DNA of 6,860 nt, taken from contig CALKYB010000070.1 of NCBI GenBank assembly GCA_938003565.1, positions 1 to 6,860 on the forward strand, read 5' to 3'. Below, piece by piece: positions 1-5,860 of this stretch. A program made the translations under genes and the position numbers. Every line of letters begins with the position of its first letter. The stretch's first letter is position 1. The stretch is from an uncultured bacterium (GTDB lineage: Bacteria > Bdellovibrionota_C > UBA2361 > SZUA-149 > CALKYB01). The notes under the pieces were generated by a model. The model was not told the DNA's origin. It made no database searches and worked only from the letters and a program-made list of their open reading frames with translations.

Positions 1-540
1 AGTTGCATCATGTTCGAATGGGCAGACTGAGAGGGGTGTTTTGCTTTCTGCAACCCAGCCAATCAGGCTTGTTCCGAAGTCGATGCTGGCAGTGTGGTGA
101 AAATCTGTGCTCAAAGTTTGAGCGCCTCCGACTCTCAAGCAGCTTTTTTCAGAATCTGCGATAAATATAACAGCGGAATGAGACTCGGTTACGTTAGCAA
201 TTAACTGGGCTAGGGAAGTTAAGTGACTTTCAACTCCTAATAATTTTAAACTCTTAGCATTTGAGTTTACGAAGCTAAGTTGCGAATCCCCTGACAAATT
301 AAAATCGTTTTGGCCGGAGTCGTTATCACTTTCAGTCGAGACGCTGGGATTTTCCAGCCTTTCTAGCAATTCGATGCTTTCCTCAGGAGTGGATGGAATC
401 TCCATGTTGACTTCTTCGAGCTCTAGGTCTTCTTCGCGGTTAGAATAACTATACTCTAAGGGGTCAATTTGTTTAGCTGAGGTTTTTGAAACTTCTACTT
501 CAGGGCGTAGGTAAAAAATATCTTCAGCTTCTTTGCTCAT
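1..540 (-). CDS. GAF-domain protein, N-terminal part (runs off left edge)
   Basis: Reading the minus strand from the ATG at 540-538 gives 180 codons with no stop, so the C-terminus lies outside the window. Residues 1 to about 90 are acidic, rich in Glu, Asp and Ser, and probably disordered. From about residue 98 the sequence looks like a GAF fold: a helix (SLAQLIANVTE, 109-119), a hydrophobic strand (SAVIFIAD, 122-129), a second strand (CLRVGGAQ, 134-141), then the typical loop and strand FGTSLIGWVAESKTPLSV (155-172), matching the family pattern G-x-G-L-I-G-W-V-A. GAF domains bind small ligands such as cyclic nucleotides or haem and usually drive an attached output domain, which is not visible here. 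No strong Shine-Dalgarno precedes the ATG; there is only a GGA about 10 bases upstream. The gene runs the same way as the upstream RNase gene but 328 bases away, so it probably has its own promoter. The GAF call is fairly firm; the function is unknown. Confidence 0.75.
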   Translation of the reverse strand, partial: MSKEAEDIFYLRPEVEVSKTSAKQIDPLEYSYSNREEDLELEEVNMEIPSTPEESIELLERLENPSVSTESDNDSGQNDFNLSGDSQLSFVNSNAKSLKLLGVESHLTSLAQLIANVTESHSAVIFIADSEKSCLRVGGAQTLSTDFHHTASIDFGTSLIGWVAESKTPLSVCPFEHDAT

Positions 541-589
541 GTAAAATTGTCCGGTGTGAGGGTAGAGAGAATCACCTGTTAATATTGTC

Positions 590-619
590 CTCATAGGCTT
601 CAACTGAGTTTAGTATCAA
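590..619 (-). promoter_or_regulatory. Possible sigma70-type promoter for the GAF gene
   Basis: On the minus strand TTGATA (619-614) is followed, after 18 bases, by TATGAG (595-590). These match the -35 and -10 consensus at five and four of six positions. Transcription would start near 583, giving a leader of about 43 bases before the ATG at 540. Such matches arise easily by chance in AT-rich DNA, so this is a weak call. Confidence 0.25.
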
Positions 620-659
620 TCTAGTAAGCCGTGAGGTGAAAAAGCTACTATATTAATAC

Positions 660-684
660 TAAAAAATCCTTTAGGGATTTTTTA
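660..684 (-). terminator. Stem-loop with T-run, probable end of the RNase gene transcript
   Basis: Positions 660-669 and 675-684 form a perfect 10-bp inverted repeat (TAAAAAATCC and its complement) around a 5-base loop. The outer half is all A-T, so a run of six T ends the stem on either strand and it could act in both directions. It lies 185 bases past the RNase stop codon and upstream of the GAF gene, where a minus-strand terminator would be expected. The stem has only two G-C pairs, so its strength is doubtful. Confidence 0.4.
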
Positions 685-742
685 AAACTAGAGGAAATTA
701 AAGTTACTACAACTAGGTTAAAGTAACACTAGAGTATCAGCT

Positions 743-784
743 GAACAAGAGAATAAGTCTTCTTTAGAAGAAAATTTCTTGTTC
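743..784. repeat. Nested inverted repeat (long hairpin) downstream of the RNase gene
   Basis: GAACAAGA at 743-750 pairs perfectly with TCTTGTTC at 777-784, and one G-T and one A-T pair can extend this inward. Inside it TCTTC at 758-762 pairs with GAAGA at 767-771 around a 4-base loop. Together they make a two-tier hairpin in the 3' untranslated stretch of the RNase transcript. No T-run follows on the minus strand, so it looks more like a structured or protective 3' element than a terminator. Confidence 0.4.
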
Positions 785-868
785 TATGTGGAGAACCAGA
801 GAACAACTATTTAACAAAGACTCCGAGAAGTACGGGTAAATACTATTATCCGGACTTCGTAAATGCCC

Positions 869-2668
869 CTAGGTTGGGGCAGACGAAGGTGTTTCAGCCG
901 CCTTCTTTGGAGCTTCCTTCTTCAGTTCTACTTCTTTGGACTTTGGAGAAGTAGATTCTCCTCCACTCACATCTTTCTGATTCGAGTTTCTTGATTTATT
1001 GCGTCTTCTATTGTTGTTACGGGATGAGCGTTTTTTCCCTTCGCTACTGCTGCTTCCTTGGGAGTTTTTCGAGGAGCTTCGGCGACCAGTTCTTTTCCTG
1101 CCACCACCTCCTCGACCTCGGTCACGACCGCGACCTCTTTGCCCTGAGCTTTGACTGGAACTTGAGGAAGAGCTGGAGCCCTCGGTGTTGACTTCTAGCT
1201 CGTATTCATGTTGATGCAGACGACCGTCAGCATAAACAGCGATTCGGACATTGGTTGCCTTTTCAAGCTCAAAGAGGTCATTTCTTTTCTCATTCAGTAG
1301 AAAAAGCGCGGGGGAAGGAGCTAGTCTGATCATGATTGAATCGACACCTCCGGCGTAGGCTGTGCTTTCGATTTTTCTCAGAGCCTCGAGAGCTGAAGAT
1401 TTTGAAGTTTTTATTCTCCCTCGGCCGACGCAAGTCGGGCAGGTGGCGTAGCGTTGGCTGGCGATTGAGGATTTAAGTCTTTGTCTAGACATCTCGAGTA
1501 GACCAAATTTTGAAATTCTTGAAATTTCAACTTTGGCTTTATCTCGTCTCAAAGCATCTTTAAGAGTTTTTTCAACGATGAGTCTGTGACGCTTATCAAG
1601 CATGTCGATGAAATCGATAACAATTAGGCCGCCAAGATCTCTAAGTCGAAGTTGAGTGGCGATTGTTTTAGCTGCTTCCTTGTTGGTCTCAAACGCAGTT
1701 TCTTCGACATCTGCTTGACTGGTTGCTCGTCCAGAGTTGACGTCGATGGCTACTATCGCTTCGGTAGTGTCTATGACTATAGAGCCACCATTGGGGAGAG
1801 TCACCTCTGGACTGTCAATAGCTTCTATTTGTGTGTCCAACATGTAGTTAGAAAAGAGTGGACGGGTGTCGCTATACAACTGAATACGGTCTTTAAATGT
1901 AGGAACCGTTTTCTTAATGAATTCATTCACATTGTTGAATATGTTTTCTTCGTCAATGAGAATTTCGTCGATATCCGAGCTTAGGAAATCTCGAACAGTT
2001 CTTATTGCTAGAGTACTTTCTTCAAACAGTGGCAAGGGAGTTTTTGGTACTCCCAAAGATTGGGTAACAACTTGATTCCAAAGTTTTAACAAATTGTCTA
2101 AGTCTGCTTGAAGTTCATGGCCTGCTTTGTTGATTCCAGCGGTTCTAACGATGACGCTCATTCCAGGAGGAACTTTTAGACTTTGAACAGCTTGACGTAG
2201 TCTTGAGCGTTGTCCAGCATCACTAATTTTTCTGGACACTCCGCCCCTTTGACTTCCGATCATTAAGACAAGAAATCTACCTGGGATGGAAAGATTAGTA
2301 GTTAGAGTTGCACCTTTGGCTTCCCGCTCGTCTTTGACCACTTGGACAATGAGATTTTGACCTTCCCTAAGAACATCTTGAATAGCAGGTTTCGGAAGTC
2401 GACCTTCATGGTTCTCCGGCGGCCAGTTATTGAAATAGGCTGGATGAATGTCGTTTATCTGTAAAAAGCCGTTTCGTTTAGAGCCGATATCTAGAAAGGC
2501 AGCTTGAAGACTTTTCTCAACATTTGTAATGCGAGCTTTATATATATTGCCTTTGAGCTGTTGCTGATTGGAACTTTCTATTTCTAGCTCCAGCAACTGG
2601 TCATCATCAGCGATTGCTATTCTACACTCTTCGTCGTGTGTAGCATTGATTAACATTCTGCGAGTCAT
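869..2668 (-). CDS. rne: Ribonuclease E/G family endoribonuclease
   Basis: This 599-residue protein is an Rne/Rng family endonuclease that cleaves single-stranded RNA in mRNA turnover and rRNA or tRNA maturation. An S1-type RNA-binding region covers about residues 38-125 (KGNIYKARITNVEKSLQAAF onward). The 5'-sensor region has VLREGQNLIVQVVKDE (99-114) and VIVRTAG (172-178). The DNase I-like catalytic core has IVIDTTEAIVAIDVNSGR (297-314) and GGLIVIDFIDM (346-356); D309 and D352 align with the metal-binding Asp303 and Asp346 of E. coli RNase E. CPTC (410-413) is the zinc-link that joins subunits. After about residue 496 a tail of roughly 100 residues is low complexity: eight serines, an RG-rich patch, then Arg/Asn/Ser and Lys/Glu stretches. 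It is far shorter than the E. coli RNase E scaffold. The ATG is preceded by TGAGG five bases upstream (2674-2678), which supports the start. Whether to call it Rne or Rng is open. Confidence 0.95.
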   Translation of the reverse strand: MTRRMLINATHDEECRIAIADDDQLLELEIESSNQQQLKGNIYKARITNVEKSLQAAFLDIGSKRNGFLQINDIHPAYFNNWPPENHEGRLPKPAIQDVLREGQNLIVQVVKDEREAKGATLTTNLSIPGRFLVLMIGSQRGGVSRKISDAGQRSRLRQAVQSLKVPPGMSVIVRTAGINKAGHELQADLDNLLKLWNQVVTQSLGVPKTPLPLFEESTLAIRTVRDFLSSDIDEILIDEENIFNNVNEFIKKTVPTFKDRIQLYSDTRPLFSNYMLDTQIEAIDSPEVTLPNGGSIVIDTTEAIVAIDVNSGRATSQADVEETAFETNKEAAKTIATQLRLRDLGGLIVIDFIDMLDKRHRLIVEKTLKDALRRDKAKVEISRISKFGLLEMSRQRLKSSIASQRYATCPTCVGRGRIKTSKSSALEALRKIESTAYAGGVDSIMIRLAPSPALFLLNEKRNDLFELEKATNVRIAVYADGRLHQHEYELEVNTEGSSSSSSSSQSSGQRGRGRDRGRGGGGRKRTGRRSSSKNSQGSSSSEGKKRSSRNNNRRRNKSRNSNQKDVSGGESTSPKSKEVELKKEAPKKAAETPSSAPT

Positions 2669-2800
2669 CCGAACCTCATTATGTTTGTGGTTCGCAATAT
2701 TGACTGGAACATCTTAAGGGATAGAGGGAGTCTTTGAAGCACCTAATTGAGGGCTGGAGTAAAGACTTTCAAAAGAGGTAAAACGGAATCCTATTATTAT

Positions 2801-2827
2801 CTAAGGGCCTTAGCTCTCAAGAGAGCT
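2801..2827. repeat. Two overlapping palindromes upstream of the RNase gene
   Basis: CTAAGG G CCTTAG at 2801-2813 is a perfect inverted repeat with a one-base centre. It overlaps AGCTCTC AA GAGAGCT at 2812-2827, a perfect 7-bp inverted repeat with a two-base centre. They share AG, so as RNA only one could fully fold at a time. They lie about 135-160 bases upstream of the RNase start and could be an operator or part of its leader. Confidence 0.35.
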
Positions 2828-2974
2828 TCGTTCCGCAATGGACTACTATCCAGGTTGTTTTGGATTATCATCCGCTGCGGGTTATATTTAGAATAAAATA
2901 TTAGCATTTTCGTTTTAAATTAAGAACAACACCAAGCTTGTTCAAGTAATCTCAAAGTACTGCAAATAACTAGC

Positions 2975-3016
2975 CCAGAAAAAGACACCTAGGGTGTTTC
3001 AATCATTGTTTTCTGG
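2975..3016 (-). terminator. Compound hairpin, terminator-like on the minus strand
   Basis: The inner stem ACACC (2985-2989) pairs with GGTGT (2993-2997) around a 3-base loop. Read on the minus strand it is followed at once by C and five T (2984-2979), the layout of an intrinsic terminator. An outer perfect 8-bp repeat, CCAGAAAA (2975-2982) with TTTTCTGG (3009-3016), encloses it. The outer stem uses up the T-run, so the two forms could compete. If it is a terminator, it implies a minus-strand transcript from further right. Confidence 0.35.
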
Positions 3017-3345
3017 AGTATGTTTGCTTTGAGGTCCGTAGGCTAAACTGAGAATAGAACTCTAACGCTTAAATCGCTTATACGTCTTAGCACAAGCTTT
3101 GTTAACTCTATTCCTAAAAATTCTAGCTTTCCCTGACCTATGGCGTTGCCCTCTCTATCAATTTAGTTCCTACAATTTACGAATCTAATTATCCTGTAAT
3201 TCAAAAATATCAATATAAAAATCTTATCTAGTGAATCTCATTTTTTTGAAATTCTTCAACTCATATCCGCCAAAACGGCAAAGACAATGAGTTCATTTCC
3301 GGCCAAGATACCCAAGCCTAAAGATTCAAAAAAACAATTCGCTAA

Positions 3346-3400
3346 CGGCAACACTTAAGCCCTAGGGTCAAAATATCTAGGTTGACCATACGGCTTGCCG
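3346..3400. repeat. Strong imperfect hairpin, possible structured RNA element
   Basis: From the loop outward: GGTCAA (3366-3371) pairs with TTGACC (3382-3387); a G/A mismatch follows; TA (3363-3364) pairs with TA (3389-3390); a C/C mismatch follows; AAGCC (3357-3361) pairs with GGCTT (3392-3396). After a 7-base bulge CGGC (3346-3349) pairs with GCCG (3397-3400). In total 17 base pairs form within 55 bases. On the minus strand a run of seven T (3334-3328) begins 11 bases past the stem, so a terminator role there is possible. No known RNA family was recognised. Confidence 0.45.
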
Positions 3401-3723
3401 ATTTCAAAGGGGGTCAAAAGTTAAAAACCCCTCAACTAAACCGCAGGATACTCCAAATCGATTAAAAACTACAATCTATAAGTTTGTTAAGTAAAATAGT
3501 CACTTAAGATTTGGAGACAGTCTGCTTTTTAGAAGTAGATTATTGTTAGTTTATTAGATTCAATTAGTTTCAAATGGGTGCATACAATCAGATCTGTAAT
3601 GACAGACCAATCTAGTGCTTATAGCGTTTCTCAGAACTATTTTCGCGTTAGGATAGGTGAGGAATTGAAGTAATTTAGCGAATTGGAAAACTACAACCAC
3701 ATAAATTACCGATTCTTTTATTG

Positions 3724-3751
3724 TCAAACCTTCGGTTTGATTAGCTTTTTT
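3724..3751 (+). terminator. Short hairpin with T-run, possible plus-strand terminator
   Basis: TCAAACC (3724-3730) and GGTTTGA (3734-3740) form a perfect 7-bp stem with a TTC loop. On the plus strand a run of six T (3746-3751) follows after five bases. No plus-strand gene is seen upstream that it would serve, so the role is uncertain. Confidence 0.3.
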
Positions 3752-3970
3752 GGAGAAAACGCTACCTGTCTCTAGGTTGTTCGCTGCGCTCACCTCCCGG
3801 CACTTCTCAAAACTTCTTCGGCTATCGCGAATTATGTTTTGATAACCGCGGTAATAGGGTTTGAACTAAGATATTTCCCAACTCTGACTATCATGCTTTA
3901 ATTTTGACCTTAGAGCGTTTGAAGAGAGTGTTCAGTTCTAAGACTAGTCGGTTGGTGTTGTTTAAATCCC

Positions 3971-4009
3971 CCCGCCCATAATTTTTTGGTGGGAGCTAAC
4001 CTTTTTTTG
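3971..4009 (+). terminator. Stem with following T-runs just upstream of the FHA gene
   Basis: CCCGCC (3971-3976) can pair with GGTGGG (3988-3993) with one G-T pair and an 11-base loop. Eight bases later a run of seven T begins (4002-4008), and further T-rich sequence continues to about 4020. This resembles a plus-strand intrinsic terminator but sits only about 30 bases before the FHA start codon. It may instead be a leader structure of the FHA transcript. Confidence 0.3.
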
Positions 4010-4037
4010 TTTTTGTTTTCTAATGGAATTGTTCTAG

Positions 4038-4361
4038 ATGAAGCTAACAATACGGTATGGTGAGAGTTCAGGGACTTGTTTTGCTCTAAAAGAAGGGGTG
4101 AATTTTGTCGGGAGAGCTGATTCCCAAGAGGACTGGGCTCCGGAGATTGATTTGGAGAAGTTTGATGATGAAGCAAAAGTCTCTCGAAAGCACGCTAAAT
4201 TAGTTCTTTCAGGAGGCTCGCTTACGGTCGAAGATCTTGAGAGTATGAACGGAACCTTCGCCGGCAAAGAGCGAAGGCTGGTGCCGGGCGAAGTCCTCGA
4301 AGTAAAACTCGGCGAAGAACTAATTTTCGGCGCCACCGTCCTGAAACTAGAAGAGTCCTAG
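4038..4361 (+). CDS. Small free-standing FHA-domain protein
   Basis: The 107-residue product is almost entirely one forkhead-associated (FHA) domain, a module that binds phosphothreonine peptides. The conserved positions are all present: FVGR (23-26), SRKHA (49-53), which provides the phosphate-contacting Ser/Arg and the structural His, then VEDLESMNGTF (64-74) with the NGT turn, and a C-terminal strand pair ending GATVLKLEE. There is no signal peptide or membrane segment, so it should be cytoplasmic. Single-domain FHA proteins usually act as adaptors for Ser/Thr kinase signalling or for secretion systems, but no kinase, phosphatase or secretion gene is in the window, so its partner is unknown. 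The ATG is the first in frame; only a weak TGGA lies 10 bases upstream. The second half of the gene is visibly richer in GC than the first. It converges with the reductase gene, whose stop is 130 bases downstream, and I saw no clear terminator between them. Confidence 0.88.
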   Translation: MKLTIRYGESSGTCFALKEGVNFVGRADSQEDWAPEIDLEKFDDEAKVSRKHAKLVLSGGSLTVEDLESMNGTFAGKERRLVPGEVLEVKLGEELIFGATVLKLEES

Positions 4362-4491
4362 AACTACTACTCACCTCAGTGTGTAGAGGGTCAGGTTTCA
4401 GCCGATCGAGGCGAACGATATTTGACTAGTGAGGCCCACTCTTGTGCGCGGCCGGGAGGAGGATAGTGTTTAGTGAAGAGCGGCTGCTAAA

Positions 4492-5703
4492 TTAGGCCAT
4501 CTGTTGTTTGAGGCGGGACAGGTCATCATCATTCTTAATCCAATAGGAGAAGATTAACTCAGCATAGTCGCTAAAGAGTGGGGCAGGTTTTAGTAAGCCT
4601 GGAAAGCTGTCTAGGCTAGGTTTCATATCAAATTGGGGATTCTTATTGACGTAAAGTAGGTAGGGTAGAACTCTTTGAACAACACTACTTCGCTTCCCGG
4701 CAAAGCTCTCAAAAACTTGTTCCATTTTTTCAAGGCCAGTTACGGCTAAGCCAAAAGTCACTTTTCTAACTAAGTTTGCCTCGGGTCTTGTCATGACTGG
4801 AAATTGAAACTTTTTGTATCCCTGATGATGAAGGCTATTAGCTAGAGCTTGTAAAATTTCTCGTAGCGAAGTTTCTCGATCCACCCCCGTACAAAGATGG
4901 TAGCACGGCTCCGCTCCTGGTTTTTCCAAGGAAATTTTACTAATTGATTTGGCTACATAGTCTACGGGTACTAGGTCCAGAGCTACTCCAGGGTTTGCAG
5001 GAAAGGTCTGGAACAGTCCTTTCATGAAGACTTTAAGCATCACAAAAATTGTTGTGAAGCTGCTGGAATAACCAGTCTGACTGTCACCTAATATTATACT
5101 TGGTCGATATATATGGGTAGGAATATTATCCCAATTCTTTCTAATCCAAATTTCGGCTTCTGCTTTAGATTGTTCGTAGCTATTCTTGAAACGATGATCT
5201 GTTCCAAGTTCAGAAGCATTGACGATTCCATCTCTATCACCTGCGACGTAGGCAGTTGAGACGTAATTCAGTAAGGCTCTTCCGTCTAGTGAGTTTAAGC
5301 CTGAGCGCTGCTTGATGCTGCTGGCGAGCTCCACTATATTGTGACTACCGGTTACGTTAATAGCCCGGGCCTGTTCGAGTGACTGGGTAAAGCTAACACT
5401 CGCACCGCTGTGAAAAATCTCCTTTGCTGAGCCAACTATTTGGTCGTAACCATTCTCAGAGATTCCAAATCTAGGCAAAGACATATCGCCTTCTACGAAA
5501 GAAATTCTAGAGCTGAGATCTTCTTTCTCCAAACCCTTTTTTGAGGCTATGCATTTTAGCAGTTGGTTGAATCTTTGCTCTGAAGTAGCTTTGGCTCTGG
5601 GTCGGACAAGTACGCAAAACTTCTCATCCGTTGGACGAGTAGTAAGAAGCTCTGCTAAGAGCTCTTGGCCGAGAAAGCCAGTACCACCGGTAAGAAATAT
5701 CAT
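4492..5703 (-). CDS. Fatty acyl-CoA / thioester reductase (extended SDR, NAD-binding_4 type)
   Basis: The 403-residue protein begins directly with a Rossmann strand and the dinucleotide motif TGGTGFLG (5-12), followed by VLVRP (31-35), EGDM (71-74), FHSGASVSF (97-105), NYVSTAYVAG (146-155), the catalytic YEQSK (Tyr176, Lys180) and RPSIILG (200-206). This order is typical of the male-sterility/thioester-reductase group of extended SDRs, which reduce acyl-CoA or carrier-bound acyl thioesters to aldehydes or alcohols with NAD(P)H. Residues 250-403 are a helical C-terminal part with LPYLLYVNKNPQFD (346-359) and a final amphipathic stretch. It has no adenylation or carrier domain, so it acts as a stand-alone reductase. 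It is longer than Acr1-type aldehyde-forming reductases (about 300) and shorter than long bacterial alcohol-forming ones (500 or more). It is divergent from the WS/DGAT gene, which points to wax ester synthesis. Substrate and product are inferred. Confidence 0.85.
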   Translation of the reverse strand: MIFLTGGTGFLGQELLAELLTTRPTDEKFCVLVRPRAKATSEQRFNQLLKCIASKKGLEKEDLSSRISFVEGDMSLPRFGISENGYDQIVGSAKEIFHSGASVSFTQSLEQARAINVTGSHNIVELASSIKQRSGLNSLDGRALLNYVSTAYVAGDRDGIVNASELGTDHRFKNSYEQSKAEAEIWIRKNWDNIPTHIYRPSIILGDSQTGYSSSFTTIFVMLKVFMKGLFQTFPANPGVALDLVPVDYVAKSISKISLEKPGAEPCYHLCTGVDRETSLREILQALANSLHHQGYKKFQFPVMTRPEANLVRKVTFGLAVTGLEKMEQVFESFAGKRSSVVQRVLPYLLYVNKNPQFDMKPSLDSFPGLLKPAPLFSDYAELIFSYWIKNDDDLSRLKQQMA

Positions 5704-5732
5704 ACTACCACTCAGATGCTTCCATGAGCATA

Positions 5733-5757
5733 CATTGTTAAAAAGCCATACAATGGC
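5733..5757. repeat. Overlapping inverted repeats near the reductase start
   Basis: CATTGT (5733-5738) is the inverse of ACAATG (5750-5755), with an 11-base spacer. GCCAT (5745-5749) is the inverse of ATGGC (5753-5757), with a 3-base spacer. Both lie 30-55 bases upstream of the reductase start codon, where an operator would act. Confidence 0.3.
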
Positions 5758-5804
5758 GATGCCAAAAAACTTCTACAAACTACGTTTCAAAATACAACTT
5801 TGGA

Positions 5805-5860
5805 CCGGGTAACTCGGATTCGGCAAGCTGTCTGAGAAACAACCAGTGCCGAGTAACTGG
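5805..5860. repeat. Duplicated quasi-palindromic motif, candidate operator pair
   Basis: CCGGGTAACTCGG (5805-5817) is nearly palindromic. A close copy, CCGAGTAACTGG (5849-5860), lies 44 bases away in the same orientation and differs by one substitution and one deleted base. Because each copy is near-palindromic, the halves ACTCGG (5812-5817) and CCGAGT (5849-5854) also form a perfect inverted repeat. The spacing of about four helical turns would suit cooperative binding of a dimeric repressor. Confidence 0.35.

Larger units (their letters stand above)
541..868. other. Spacer between the RNase and GAF genes, no gene seen
   Basis: No coding frame of useful length was seen in these 328 bases. 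The stretch holds the weak promoter at 590-619, the terminator-like stem at 660-684 and the nested hairpin at 743-784. A further imperfect stem lies just past the RNase stop: GAAGTACGG at 827-835 pairs with CCGGACTTC at 850-858 with one mismatch and a 14-base loop, with moderately T-rich sequence after it on the minus strand. Confidence 0.6.
2669..4037. other. 1.37 kb gene-poor block between the RNase and FHA genes
   Basis: No protein I recognise is encoded here on either strand, and stop codons are frequent in most frames. The longest open stretch is on the minus strand from about 3871 to 3560 (some 103 codons, with a GTG at 3793-3791), and its translation is not recognisable. The block holds paired palindromes at 2801-2827, a compound hairpin at 2975-3016, an inverted repeat at 3258-3264 with 3287-3293, a strong hairpin at 3346-3400, a smaller stem GGGGT/ACCCC at 3410-3431, a 7-bp hairpin at 3724-3740, a near-palindrome around ACCGCGGT at 3842-3855, and a pyrimidine-rich stretch before the FHA gene. 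It should also contain the promoters of the two flanking genes, but I could not place either with confidence. It could be decayed coding DNA, a regulatory region, or the site of an unannotated RNA. Confidence 0.6.

Noticed and set aside
991..1191. Plus-strand open frame of 66 codons
   Set aside because: It lies opposite the RNase low-complexity tail and gives a Phe/Cys/Ser-rich product typical of an antisense shadow.
1652..1984. Plus-strand open frame of 110 codons
   Set aside because: It lies opposite the conserved catalytic core of the RNase gene and its translation matches no family I know.
2881..2960. Promoter boxes for the RNase gene on the minus strand
   Set aside because: AT-rich hexamers such as TTGTTC and TAATAT are present, but their spacing is about 20 bases and several alternatives fit equally badly.
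3560..3793. GTG-started frame of 77 codons as an annotated gene
   Set aside because: It has no properly spaced ribosome binding site and no recognisable family, so it is kept as a finding and not called as a gene.
3845..3875. Possible tRNA T-arm (minus-strand GTTCAAA at about 3860-3868)
   Set aside because: The flanking five-base arms do not pair and no anticodon or acceptor stem can be built around it.
3910..4336. Two overlapping minus-strand frames opposite the FHA gene
   Set aside because: The plus strand encodes a complete FHA domain with all key residues; the opposite frames are Ser/Pro/Leu-rich shadows.
5549..5812. Plus-strand frame of 87 codons, and the 19-codon peptide from 5753 to 5812 at its end
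   Set aside because: Most of it is antisense to the reductase's Rossmann motif region, and the short peptide has no ribosome binding site.
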